From Polynucleobacter sp. VK25 (GTDB lineage: Bacteria; Pseudomonadota; Gammaproteobacteria; Burkholderiales; Burkholderiaceae): a DNA stretch of 64,000 nt. This document shows positions 56,017 to 63,806 of the stretch, one piece after another. The stretch is from NCBI RefSeq assembly GCF_018687355.1, contig NZ_CP061288.1:496001-560000 (forward strand), given 5' to 3'. The translations under genes and the position numbers were made by a program. The notes beneath the pieces were generated by a model. It was not told the origin of the DNA and made no database searches. It saw only the letters and a list, made by a program, of their open reading frames with translations. Numbering within the stretch: position 1 is the first letter of the stretch; the number at the start of each line of letters is the position of its first letter.

Positions 56017-56975
56017 TATTTCGAATCCTGATTAATTTGTAACTTACTCAGAATGGTTCCCCAGATTCCCTTAGGGAAGAACAGCACAAAGAACATAAAG
56101 ACTAAGCCAACGACCGCCATCCAGTGTTTGGTAAAGGTGGTAACAACATCCTCTAGATAGAGCATGACGGCAGCACCAATGAACGGACCAAAGAATGTCC
56201 CCATGCCACCCAAGATGCTCATCATCACTGCTTGGCCAGACTGTAAATAGTGCAGTGAATCAATTGGCACAATAGAGAGGTGCAGGGCGCGCAATGAGCC
56301 TGCTAAACCGCAAATGGCAGCTGACAATACGAATACCAATAGTTTGGTGCGAGCCACATCAAAGCCGCAAGCTGCTGCACGCTTCTCATTCTCGCGAATC
56401 GCTTCCATCACGGCCCCTAAGGGTGAACTCAGAATGCGAGAGATCAGCCAAATTGCAATCACTACAAAAAAGAGAATGATGTAGTACTTCACCAATGGAT
56501 TTAAAAAGTCCACTGGAATACCCAAGACGTTAAATTCATCAACACGAACGCCGCGCAAACCATTCTCGCCGCCGGTAAGGCTCTCTGCTTTATAAAATAT
56601 GTAATACACAATTTGACCAAGCGCTAAGGTCACCATGGAGAAGTAGATGCCCCGAGTGCGAATGGCTAGATAACCCATGATGAGTCCGCCGATAGCGGCG
56701 CCAATGATGCCAATCAAAATTGCGGCGCCCCAAGGCATTCCATAATGAACAATGCCAATACCGGTGAGGTAGCTACCGATGCCTAAAAATGCTGCATGGC
56801 CAAAGGATAGAAGGCCCATATAACCAAACAGTAAGTTAAAGCCCATGGCGAACAAACCGAAGATCAAAATATTGATCGCCAACGCTTCGTACGGCATGAT
56901 GAATGGGAAGATTGCCAAGAACAGCGTACTGGCTAGGACGCGATGACGTGCAATGAGTTGGAAAAATGAATTCAT
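56016..56975 (-). CDS. livM: Branched-chain amino acid-type ABC transporter permease LivM
   Basis: 319 residues, polytopic. The GLLSFGHAAFLGIGSYLTG motif near residue 55 and AIRENEKRAAACGFDV near residue 190 (the coupling loop) are characteristic of LivM, followed by LSAAICGLAGSLRAL. It forms the membrane channel with LivH. It starts 14 bases after livH. Confidence 0.91.
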   Translation of the reverse strand: MNSFFQLIARHRVLASTLFLAIFPFIMPYEALAINILIFGLFAMGFNLLFGYMGLLSFGHAAFLGIGSYLTGIGIVHYGMPWGAAILIGIIGAAIGGLIMGYLAIRTRGIYFSMVTLALGQIVYYIFYKAESLTGGENGLRGVRVDEFNVLGIPVDFLNPLVKYYIILFFVVIAIWLISRILSSPLGAVMEAIRENEKRAAACGFDVARTKLLVFVLSAAICGLAGSLRALHLSIVPIDSLHYLQSGQAVMMSILGGMGTFFGPFIGAAVMLYLEDVVTTFTKHWMAVVGLVFMFFVLFFPKGIWGTILSKLQINQDSK

Positions 56976-56989
56976 AAATATACGGAGCC

Positions 56990-57874
56990 TTAGCCCATCG
57001 CTCCTGCTTTACCAAATAAACCTTGTGGGCGAATTAACAGTACTACTGCCATCAAAACAAAAATGGAGAGCTCTGCTAAGTCAGGGAAGAAGAGGGAAGT
57101 CATGCTGTAGACAATGCCTACTAATAAGCCAGCAACGACAGCGCCTACTGGTGAGCCCATACCACCAACTACGGTCACGACAAAAGACTCCGCCAAAATG
57201 GGGATACCCATTTCTGGGTTTACTGAGCGTGTTGGGGAGGCCAGAATTCCAGACAGACCAGCAATTGCACAGCCCAGTCCAAAAACTAATAGCCAAACCT
57301 TGGCAATATCAACACCAAGCACTTTCACGATCTCTTGATCGGCGGCACCAGCTTTAATGATCAGGCCATAGCGCGTCTTTTGAATAAAGAACCAGACGCC
57401 CAAAATAATGACAGCGGTAGCAGCAATTAAGAAGAGGCGATATTTAGGGAAATAACCAATGCCTACGTTCATTGTTCCGCCAAGACCCTCGGGGGTAACT
57501 GAAGGTAGGCCTTCAATGCCAAAGGTAACGCGCATCACTTCAATCAAAACATAAGAGAGGCCAAAGGTCAGTAGCAGGGGGTAATCTAGGCCGCGCCCAT
57601 AAAGAGGTCTTACCAAGAATCGTTCAGTAACAAGACCTATGCCGCCAGTAAGCAATGGAGTTAGCACTAAGCTAAACCAAAAGCTTCCGGTAACGCCCAA
57701 AAAGTACACCCCTAAAAATGCGCCCACCATAAAGAAGGCGCCATGAGCGAAGTTCACCACGTTGAGCATGCCAAAAATGAGACATAAGCCCAGGGCTAAA
57801 AGTGCATAAATACTGCCCAAGGCGATGCCTGTAAGCAACTGCATGCAAAGAAGTTCAAATGAAAGACCGGTCAT
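56990..57874 (-). CDS. livH: Branched-chain amino acid-type ABC transporter permease LivH
   Basis: 294 residues with about eight membrane segments. GIALGSIYALLALGLCLIFGMLNVVNFAHGAFF at the N-terminus is the LivH signature, and the coupling loop IIKAGAADQEIVKVLGVD lies near residue 170. It follows livK after an 87-base gap that contains a terminator-like hairpin, so permease levels are probably lower than those of the binding protein. Confidence 0.91.
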   Translation of the reverse strand: MTGLSFELLCMQLLTGIALGSIYALLALGLCLIFGMLNVVNFAHGAFFMVGAFLGVYFLGVTGSFWFSLVLTPLLTGGIGLVTERFLVRPLYGRGLDYPLLLTFGLSYVLIEVMRVTFGIEGLPSVTPEGLGGTMNVGIGYFPKYRLFLIAATAVIILGVWFFIQKTRYGLIIKAGAADQEIVKVLGVDIAKVWLLVFGLGCAIAGLSGILASPTRSVNPEMGIPILAESFVVTVVGGMGSPVGAVVAGLLVGIVYSMTSLFFPDLAELSIFVLMAVVLLIRPQGLFGKAGAMG

Positions 57875-57885
57875 AAATGTACTCA

Positions 57886-57920
57886 GAAAAAACTCCCCGC
57901 TACCAATTGGTGTTGGGGAG
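57886..57920 (-). terminator. Terminator/attenuator between livK and livH
   Basis: On the minus strand ACTCCCC pairs with GGGGAGT (bases 57891-57897 and 57914-57920), the loop itself containing the palindrome ACCAATTGGT, followed by a six-T run (57891 down to 57886). It lies downstream of livK and upstream of livH, the usual place for partial termination that keeps the binding protein more abundant than the membrane parts. Confidence 0.7.
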
Positions 57921-57923
57921 TGG

Positions 57924-57950
57924 ATCAGGGTGAATTAGTAATCCACCCTG
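57924..57950 (-). other. Second hairpin just after the livK stop
   Basis: TCAGGGTG (57924-57931) and CACCCTGA (57943-57950) form a perfect 8-base stem with an 11-base loop, immediately 3' of livK in the transcript and not followed by T on that strand. It would protect the 3' end of a livK transcript ended at the next hairpin. Confidence 0.55.
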
Positions 57951-57961
57951 AAATTTTTGGA

Positions 57962-59197
57962 TTAGGCTTTGTGGCCTAGCTCTGCGCAAGAGCGCATATT
58001 TTTCTCAGTAGTAGGTTCAATCGTCAAAATATTGAAGACGTCATACTTGTCTTTCATATTCTTAGATTTAGACTCTACGATGATGACGGTTTGTACGGCT
58101 TGATGATCGCACTTACGGTAGTACTCAGGTCCTTTGTACCAGTCGTACTTCATATTCTCCATTGCTGCGACTACTTTTAGGGTATCGGTAGATTTTGCAA
58201 TCTTTACCCCAGCCAAGACGCTCTTCACACCAGCGTAGCCAAGTGCGCCGTAATCGGAAGGCACGGAGCCGTTATACATTTTTCGGAAAGCATCATTAAA
58301 TGTTTTTGCAGTTGGGATGCGATCTTCTAGACCCCAGTAATAAGATGTACCGCCAATGATGCCTTCAAAGGCCTCTGGCCCACCTGCAAGGCGTGAAGTA
58401 TAGAGAAGTACTGGCGTAACAATCTTCATGCTGGATTTGAGGCCAAAGTCGGTACATTGTTTTGCCGCATTAACTAAGTCGCGACCAAAGTTACAGAGAA
58501 CCAAAATATCTGGATTCAAAGCTTTGATACGTGGCAAGAAAGCGGAGTAATCAGATGCGCCCAATGGGTGACGAATGTCAGCCAAGGTGGTGGCGCCCAT
58601 TTCTTTGCCGGCACGCTCAAATGCACGAACCATTTCATGGCCGTAAGCATAGTCGGCTGTTAAGAACACAATCTTTTTACCAAAACGAGGAATAGAGTAG
58701 CGCGCTACAGCACCAGCTGTCATTGTTGGGTTTAATGCTTCGTGGAATGTGTAAACGCTCCAGTCTTTTGCTTCGTTAATTGCATCAGATTGGCTGATGG
58801 AGTTAAACAAAACTTTACGCTCTTTACATACGGCATTAATTGAGAGTTGAGTTGCTGCGGAAAGTGAGCCAACTACAAAATTGACTTTATCTTTTTCAAT
58901 TAACTCTAAAGTACGGGTTGCTGCTTCGCCTGGGTTTAGTTTGTCGTCACGCACCAAGAGTTCCGCTTTGCGACCATTAAATCCGCCGGCATCGTTAAAT
59001 TCCTTGATGGCTAATTCAGCGGCCTTTACTTGATCCTGTGCCTCAGCAGAAAAAGGACCTGTCAAAGGAGTTGGGAAACCGATCTTAATAGTGTCAGCTT
59101 GAGCGTTTGCAACATTTAGCCAAAGTGGGGTGCTTGCAGCTGCAGCTCCACCAATCAACATCTGTCGTCTTGTTTGATTCGTTACTTTTTGTTTCAT
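57962..59197 (-). CDS. livK: Liv-type ABC transporter substrate-binding protein
   Basis: 411 residues from the ATG at 59197, which has GGAGGAGA a few bases upstream; an ATG five codons earlier would overlap this ribosome site. The leader TRRQMLIGGAAAASTPLWLNVANAQA has a Tat-like arginine pair and an ANAQA cleavage site near residue 34. The mature protein begins DTIKIGFPTPLTGPFSAEAQ, typical of Leu/Ile/Val-type binding proteins (Peripla_BP_6), with LAVRDDKLNP-like and TADYAYGHEMVRAF blocks. Its ligand is not readable; the neighbouring catabolic genes suggest an aromatic or N-heterocyclic compound. Confidence 0.9.
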   Translation of the reverse strand: MKQKVTNQTRRQMLIGGAAAASTPLWLNVANAQADTIKIGFPTPLTGPFSAEAQDQVKAAELAIKEFNDAGGFNGRKAELLVRDDKLNPGEAATRTLELIEKDKVNFVVGSLSAATQLSINAVCKERKVLFNSISQSDAINEAKDWSVYTFHEALNPTMTAGAVARYSIPRFGKKIVFLTADYAYGHEMVRAFERAGKEMGATTLADIRHPLGASDYSAFLPRIKALNPDILVLCNFGRDLVNAAKQCTDFGLKSSMKIVTPVLLYTSRLAGGPEAFEGIIGGTSYYWGLEDRIPTAKTFNDAFRKMYNGSVPSDYGALGYAGVKSVLAGVKIAKSTDTLKVVAAMENMKYDWYKGPEYYRKCDHQAVQTVIIVESKSKNMKDKYDVFNILTIEPTTEKNMRSCAELGHKA

Positions 59198-59230
59198 GGT
59201 TGTCTCCTCCATATAAAACTTTGTTAAATA

Positions 59231-59259
59231 AGAATACTTTTTGTTTTTTTAAATCTTAA
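59231..59259 (-). promoter_or_regulatory. Possible sigma-70 promoter of the liv operon
   Basis: On the minus strand TTAAGA (59259-59254) and TATTCT (59236-59231) are separated by exactly 17 bases of A-rich sequence. Each hexamer matches the consensus at 4 of 6 positions. The start codon of livK is about 34 bases downstream. Confidence 0.4.
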
Positions 59260-59272
59260 CTGAATGCGCCTT

Positions 59273-60514
59273 TTAATGGGCGGATTCAGGCACTGCTTTC
59301 CCTTTAGCCAATAGATCGCTGATATCAATCGCGGTCTCTGCCATGACAGTATCGGCATTTCTTTTGAGCTTCTCGTTATCCCTATTGCCTTTACTACCCT
59401 GAGCTTGCATATAGCGCCCTAAATATTGAGCTCTGGCCACTACCTGCTGACCCATTTGGAGTCGCTCCTCCCCATATGCGCTGAGTGCTGCAGGGGAGGC
59501 GCCAAGTGCAGCAATATGCTTTGCAATCACTATTGCTTCGTCAGCCGCCTTTGTAACTCCCATTCCGACATGTGGTCTGCCAACAAAAGCTGCGTCACCC
59601 ATCAATGCGATTCTGCCAAAGACAATTTGCTCGGAGCGAACGTCATAGATTGCTTGTAAGAATGGGGCCGCTGTTTTTTCAAGAATCTCAGCGTATTGAG
59701 GGGCCAGAATTTCTCTAGCTACTTTGCGCATATGAGCAATATGCTTCCAAGAGACTTTTAGTGGAGGAATGCCAGTAGGGTAGTAATGCCCATTGTCATC
59801 AGTTAAGAGGCTAACTAGCTCTTCATGCTCTGATGCTGGGCGATACCAAACAAAGTTATAGCGACGCTTGCCTGGGCGGGTATCGTTGCCAGAACCAGCA
59901 ACTGGATACCCTAGCATTTGCTCGCCATTAGGTAAGCAAAAGCCAAAGCGATTAAATAGGGTCTCGAGTGTGTAATTAGATAGGCAGGCTTCATCACATA
60001 CGCCGCGCCAGGCTATATAGCCAGCATATTCAGGCTGAATCTGCGGCGCAACTTGAGCTCTTACGGCAGAACGAATGCCATCAGATGCAATCAGTAGCTC
60101 AGCATCATATTGACTGCCATCCTCACACATTACCCGTACAGCGTTCGCATCTTGTGTAACTGACTTCACTGTCTTGCCTTGAAGATAGCGTTCAATTGGA
60201 AAGCTTTCCTTTAGCATCTGATACAAACGACTCCAGGAGGTAAGTACTTGAGGTAACTCGATCTCACCAAGACTTTGGCCGTCGGCACCTAAAGTAATGC
60301 GTTTAGTTACGGGTACACCCAGAGTTTCATCAACGGTAACCCCAGCAGCTCTCAGTGCTTGGGCCAGAGCGTCATGAGTCACAATTCCGGCACCGCGACC
60401 GTCCATGGATCCAACGGTTTTTTCTAGCAAGGTAACGTCATGACCTTGGCGCAGCAAAATATTTGCTGCGAACAAGCCACCAAGAGAGCCGCCAATGACT
60501 AGAATTTTTGCCAT
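59273..60514 (-). CDS. FAD-dependent aromatic-ring monooxygenase
   Basis: 413 residues from the ATG at 60514 (AGGAGT upstream). The FAD-binding GGSLGGLFAANILL is at the N-terminus, the DG motif ASDGIRSAVRAQ lies near residue 150 and GRIALMGDAAFVGRPHVGMGVTKAADEA near residue 300. The AGYIAWRGV and NFVWYRPA blocks resemble the 2,6-dihydroxypyridine 3-monooxygenase branch of the PHBH-like flavoprotein family, as I remember those sequences. It most likely hydroxylates an aromatic or heteroaromatic ring. It is followed by the liv operon and preceded by VOC and TetR genes on the same strand. Confidence 0.85.
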   Translation of the reverse strand: MAKILVIGGSLGGLFAANILLRQGHDVTLLEKTVGSMDGRGAGIVTHDALAQALRAAGVTVDETLGVPVTKRITLGADGQSLGEIELPQVLTSWSRLYQMLKESFPIERYLQGKTVKSVTQDANAVRVMCEDGSQYDAELLIASDGIRSAVRAQVAPQIQPEYAGYIAWRGVCDEACLSNYTLETLFNRFGFCLPNGEQMLGYPVAGSGNDTRPGKRRYNFVWYRPASEHEELVSLLTDDNGHYYPTGIPPLKVSWKHIAHMRKVAREILAPQYAEILEKTAAPFLQAIYDVRSEQIVFGRIALMGDAAFVGRPHVGMGVTKAADEAIVIAKHIAALGASPAALSAYGEERLQMGQQVVARAQYLGRYMQAQGSKGNRDNEKLKRNADTVMAETAIDISDLLAKGKAVPESAH

Positions 60515-60523
60515 CAATGACTC

Positions 60524-60982
60524 CTATGTTGCTTTCGCATCAAGAGCAGTTTTTTCTGAGGCTGGATAGTTCAATTCAATAACAATGCCATTAGGATCAT
60601 CCAAAAATATTTGATGGAGTCCTATTACTGGTACGGTGCGCTCGCGATAGGAAATCTTTAATTCTTTTAACAGGTTAATTTTCTCTTCTAAGCCATTTGC
60701 AAAAAAAGCAATGTGATCAACGGCGCCAGATCCATGAAGCGAACTAGGGTCGCGCTCACCTAAATATTTTTTTAGTCCGTTTGGATCATTCTTATCGATA
60801 GCAATGAGGTGTAAGACTGCATTTGCCCAACTGCTCTCATCACCGTTGTAAAGCCATACTCCTGGAAACGGAAACTCTGGCCTTGGGCCGACTGTTAGGC
60901 CAAGCAACTTGCTGTAGAACTCAGTAGTTTTTTCGATCTCGAGACTGCGAATAGAGAAGTGATTCAGGCTTAAGTTAGACAT
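60524..60982 (-). CDS. VOC-superfamily (glyoxalase/dioxygenase-like) protein
   Basis: 152 residues, two beta-alpha-beta-beta-beta units. Candidate metal ligands are His8 (LNHFSIRS), a His in VLHLIAID, His90 (AVDHIAFF) and a C-terminal Glu in IVIELNYP. The VOC superfamily includes glyoxalases, extradiol dioxygenases and epimerases; the small size is nearer glyoxalase-like proteins. It is 9 bases before the monooxygenase gene and likely acts on the same pathway. The reaction is not known. Confidence 0.82.
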   Translation of the reverse strand: MSNLSLNHFSIRSLEIEKTTEFYSKLLGLTVGPRPEFPFPGVWLYNGDESSWANAVLHLIAIDKNDPNGLKKYLGERDPSSLHGSGAVDHIAFFANGLEEKINLLKELKISYRERTVPVIGLHQIFLDDPNGIVIELNYPASEKTALDAKAT

Positions 60983-60996
60983 GGTGACCTTTTGAT

Positions 60997-61689
60997 TTAA
61001 GCAAATAGTGATTTGGCGGAATGAAGGTAGGACTGCACCCGATCGCGAATGATTTCTTGTTCTGTATCGGGGCTCTCAGCGGCATAGATGGCTTGCCCGT
61101 AGATCCAGCGTCTCATGCCAATGTAAAAGACGCCGCCATGCAGTCCCATGAGAAATTCAAGTTCACGCTGCGTGGGTTTTGATGTATCTACTCTACCGCA
61201 ATACTTGCGAGTTTCACGAATGAGTCTGGGTAATAAGCGGGTGCGCAAGAGTTCAAAGAAGCGATCGCTGATGGAGTGGTCACTTAGGCCAGAGAAAATC
61301 AAGATGCGCACAAAGTCATAAGTTAAGACTGTGTTGGAATAGTCCAAATAGAAAGCATTCAATTTTTCTTCTGGAGTGAGCGAGTCATCATCTAACAACT
61401 CTTCCCATTCTGGCTTCCATCTAGATTCAAATACCTCTTTGTAAACCTCTTGAATCAGAGCATCTTTGGTTGGGAAGTAGTGGTAGAGCAGGGTGTGGGT
61501 AATGCCTAATTCTTTGGACAAATTTCTCAATTGACCATCGATGCCATTTCTGGCAAAGAACTGAATTGCGCTATCCAATATTTGACGTTTTCTCTCAACC
61601 GTTCCCATTCTTTTTCGGATGGGCGCCATCGAGCCTTCTGAAATTTCAGCAGTATTTGGGCTGGTAACGCTATCTTCAGTAAAACGCAT
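60997..61689 (-). CDS. TetR-family transcriptional regulator
   Basis: 230 residues. The helix-turn-helix is at about residues 35-80: KRQILDSAIQFFARNGIDGQLRNLSKELGITHTLLYHYFPTKDAL is the standard TetR N-terminal domain. The remaining helical domain would bind the effector. It is divergent from the coxG-type gene and heads the minus-strand VOC-monooxygenase run, so it probably controls both directions through the 112-base gap. Confidence 0.9.
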   Translation of the reverse strand: MRFTEDSVTSPNTAEISEGSMAPIRKRMGTVERKRQILDSAIQFFARNGIDGQLRNLSKELGITHTLLYHYFPTKDALIQEVYKEVFESRWKPEWEELLDDDSLTPEEKLNAFYLDYSNTVLTYDFVRILIFSGLSDHSISDRFFELLRTRLLPRLIRETRKYCGRVDTSKPTQRELEFLMGLHGGVFYIGMRRWIYGQAIYAAESPDTEQEIIRDRVQSYLHSAKSLFA

Positions 61690-61721
61690 GGATTCTCAGG
61701 GTTTATCCGAATTTGGACTTA

Positions 61722-61749
61722 TTGACCACAAGTTAAATAATGGTACATT
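61722..61749 (+). promoter_or_regulatory. Possible sigma-70 promoter of the coxG-coxMSL operon
   Basis: TTGACC (61722-61727) and TACATT (61744-61749) are separated by 16 bases, with 5/6 and 4/6 consensus matches. The gene starts at 61802 after AAGGAGAT. Confidence 0.45.
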
Positions 61750-61759
61750 GTTGAACAAT
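61747..61759. promoter_or_regulatory. Candidate TetR operator overlapping the cox promoter
   Basis: ATTGTT-G-AACAAT is a perfect 13-base palindrome that overlaps the -10 element and the presumed transcription start, where a TetR repressor would block RNA polymerase. The adjacent divergent gene codes a TetR protein. Confidence 0.45.
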
Positions 61760-61801
61760 TGGTAGATAAGACTCTATTCGTACAAACCCCAAGGAGATCA
61801 A

Positions 61802-62278
61802 ATGGAACTAAATGGCGAGCAACTCATATCGGCTCCAATCCCTGATGTATGGAAGGGTTTGAACGATATCGACGTGCTGGCCAAGTCCATTCCGGGTTGC
61901 GAGGAGATCAGTCGCATCTCTCCTGAAGAGATTCATGCCAAGGTAATGTTCAAGATAGGGCCTGTTAGAGCGCGTTTTGCGGGGAAATTGCTCCTTAGCG
62001 ACATCATTCCAGACCAGTCTTGTTCTATGGCCTTTGAGGGGTCTGGTGGGGCAGCAGGTTTTGCCAAGGGTAAGTCGCGGGTTGAGCTGAAGCAGGCTGA
62101 AGGAGGCACTTTGGTTACATACACGACCGAAGCCTCTATTGGTGGCAAATTAGGTCAAATTGGCGGTCGCTTGATTAGCGCATCGGCAAAAAAGATTGCA
62201 GACGACTTTTTTCAGAAGTTTGCAAAAGAATTAGGCGGGGAGACAGTGGCGTTGGAGTCAGACGCTGGCAGCAAATAA
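61802..62278 (+). CDS. CoxG-like SRPBCC protein
   Basis: 158 residues, a single SRPBCC domain of the carbon-monoxide dehydrogenase subunit G (CoxG) family: MELNGEQLISAPIPDVWKGLNDIDVLAKSIPGCEEI is the family start. CoxG proteins accompany molybdenum hydroxylases of the xanthine dehydrogenase family; in CO oxidisers one helps place the enzyme at the membrane, and in others it is a likely quinone- or ligand-binding helper. It is the first gene of the coxG-coxM-coxS-coxL-like set. AAGGAGAT lies upstream of the start. Confidence 0.88.
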   Translation: MELNGEQLISAPIPDVWKGLNDIDVLAKSIPGCEEISRISPEEIHAKVMFKIGPVRARFAGKLLLSDIIPDQSCSMAFEGSGGAAGFAKGKSRVELKQAEGGTLVTYTTEASIGGKLGQIGGRLISASAKKIADDFFQKFAKELGGETVALESDAGSK

Positions 62279-62390
62279 AGGAGCAGCAAAAAAGCTCTAA
62301 AACTATAAAAAGTAGTTGCAGTAAACAACTAAAGCAGTACAAAAAATATAAAGCTAAAAAGCGAATTACATTCGTGGTGGAGGAGACGCA

Positions 62391-63245
62391 ATGAAGTCTG
62401 CAGCATTTGATTATGTAAAGCCTAAGGCATTACAAGAGGCTTTGTCTTTGCTTGAGCAGGGTGGCGACGATGCTCGCTTAATTGCAGGCGGACAAACTCT
62501 ATTAGCCACATTGAACATGCGCTTGTCTGAACCTAGCGTATTAATTGATATCACTGACATTGCCGAGCTAAAAGGTATTTCCATTGTTGGGAATAGTCTG
62601 CGCATTGGTGCGTTAGTGACGCATACCGAAATTGAAGATTCAGAGTTGGTGGCAAAGCATGCGCCGCTTTTAAAAGCTGCAGCCCCGCATATTGCGCATC
62701 GCGCTATTCGTAATCTAGGGACCTGGGGCGGCTCCTTGGCCTACGGGGATCCAGCGGCTGAATGGCCCGCCTGCAGCTTGACCTTGCGGGCGACGATGAT
62801 TATTCATGGACCAGCTGGTGAGCGTCGAATTTCAGCAAATGATTTTTTCATCGATCTCTATACAACTTCCTTAGAGCCTGATGAAATCTTGGTAGCTACT
62901 GAGATTCCACTTGCTAATCAGCAAGAGGTCTTCTATTTCCATGAGCTTGCTAGACGTCATGGAGATTATGCGGTTGCTGGATTAGCGGCAGTTGCACAAA
63001 AGCAGGGCGATATTTTGACTGGCTGCGCTTTCACTTTCTTTTCGGTTGGTGCAACACCAGTGATGGCAACAAAAGCTCAAGACTTGGTGAATGGTCAAAA
63101 GCTAACCGATGAAGTGATCGCTAAAGCAGTGACTGAAGCGCGCAATGAAATCGAAGCCATTGCAGACATCACCAATAGCGCAGAAGCGAAACAACATTTA
63201 ATTGGTGTGCTTCTTGAGCGCGGACTCAAGCAGATGATTGCTTAA
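62391..63245 (+). CDS. Molybdenum hydroxylase FAD-binding (medium) subunit
   Basis: 284 residues, matching CoxM/NdhA-type subunits. FAD-binding motifs are AGGQTLLATLNMRL (near residue 32) and TWGGSLAYGDPAAEWP (near residue 111). The C-terminal CO-dehydrogenase flavoprotein domain covers about residues 180-284. It takes electrons from the 2Fe-2S subunit. GGAGGAG precedes the start, after a 112-base A-rich gap that contains only a short inverted repeat. Confidence 0.92.
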   Translation: MKSAAFDYVKPKALQEALSLLEQGGDDARLIAGGQTLLATLNMRLSEPSVLIDITDIAELKGISIVGNSLRIGALVTHTEIEDSELVAKHAPLLKAAAPHIAHRAIRNLGTWGGSLAYGDPAAEWPACSLTLRATMIIHGPAGERRISANDFFIDLYTTSLEPDEILVATEIPLANQQEVFYFHELARRHGDYAVAGLAAVAQKQGDILTGCAFTFFSVGATPVMATKAQDLVNGQKLTDEVIAKAVTEARNEIEAIADITNSAEAKQHLIGVLLERGLKQMIA

Positions 63246-63276
63246 GCTCAATCAATAAAAGAATTCGGAGATCAGA

Positions 63277-63786
63277 ATGAGTTTGAAGAAAAAAATTTCA
63301 ATGACGGTAAATGGTCAACTGGTAAATGCAGAGATTGAGCCACGTAGACATCTGGTAGATTTTTTGCGTGAAGACTTGTATCTCAAAGGCCCGCATTTAG
63401 GTTGTGAGCAGGGTGCATGCGGGGCTTGCACCGTTAGGGTAAATGGGCAAATTATTCGTGGATGCCTCTTTCTGGCAGTTCAGGCCGATGGTGCCGTGGT
63501 TGAAACGGTCGAAGGTCTCACTAAAAATGGCGTTTTAACCGATCTACAAGAATCATTCATGCGTCACAACGCAATGCAGTGTGGCTTCTGTTCTTCGGGC
63601 ATGTTATTGGCAGCAGCAGAGTTAATTGAGAAGCAACCCAAAGCAACACGCGAAGAAGTGCGCGAATGGATTTCTGGCAATTACTGTCGTTGCACTGGCT
63701 ATCACTCGATTGTGGATGCCATTGTCGATGTATTGGATGCTCGCGCTAAGGGCCAAAAAATTAAACCTGTCCTTGCTAACGCTTAA
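63277..63786 (+). CDS. Molybdenum hydroxylase 2Fe-2S (small) subunit
   Basis: 169 residues. The N-terminal plant-type ferredoxin domain has GCEQGACGACTVRVNG plus a further Cys in IRGCLFLA, and the C-terminal helical [2Fe-2S] domain has QCGFCSSGMLL and NYCRCTGYHSIV. It passes electrons from the Mo centre to the FAD subunit. Gene order FAD, 2Fe-2S, Mo is that of CO dehydrogenase-like and related heterocycle dehydrogenases. Confidence 0.94.
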   Translation: MSLKKKISMTVNGQLVNAEIEPRRHLVDFLREDLYLKGPHLGCEQGACGACTVRVNGQIIRGCLFLAVQADGAVVETVEGLTKNGVLTDLQESFMRHNAMQCGFCSSGMLLAAAELIEKQPKATREEVREWISGNYCRCTGYHSIVDAIVDVLDARAKGQKIKPVLANA

Positions 63787-63806
63787 GGTATTGAGGAAAA
63801 CGCATT

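Noticed and set aside
62313..62331. TAGTTG/CAACTA hairpin between the coxG-like and FAD subunit genes
   Set aside because: A weak 6-base AT-rich stem without a T-run; not enough for a terminator or riboswitch call.
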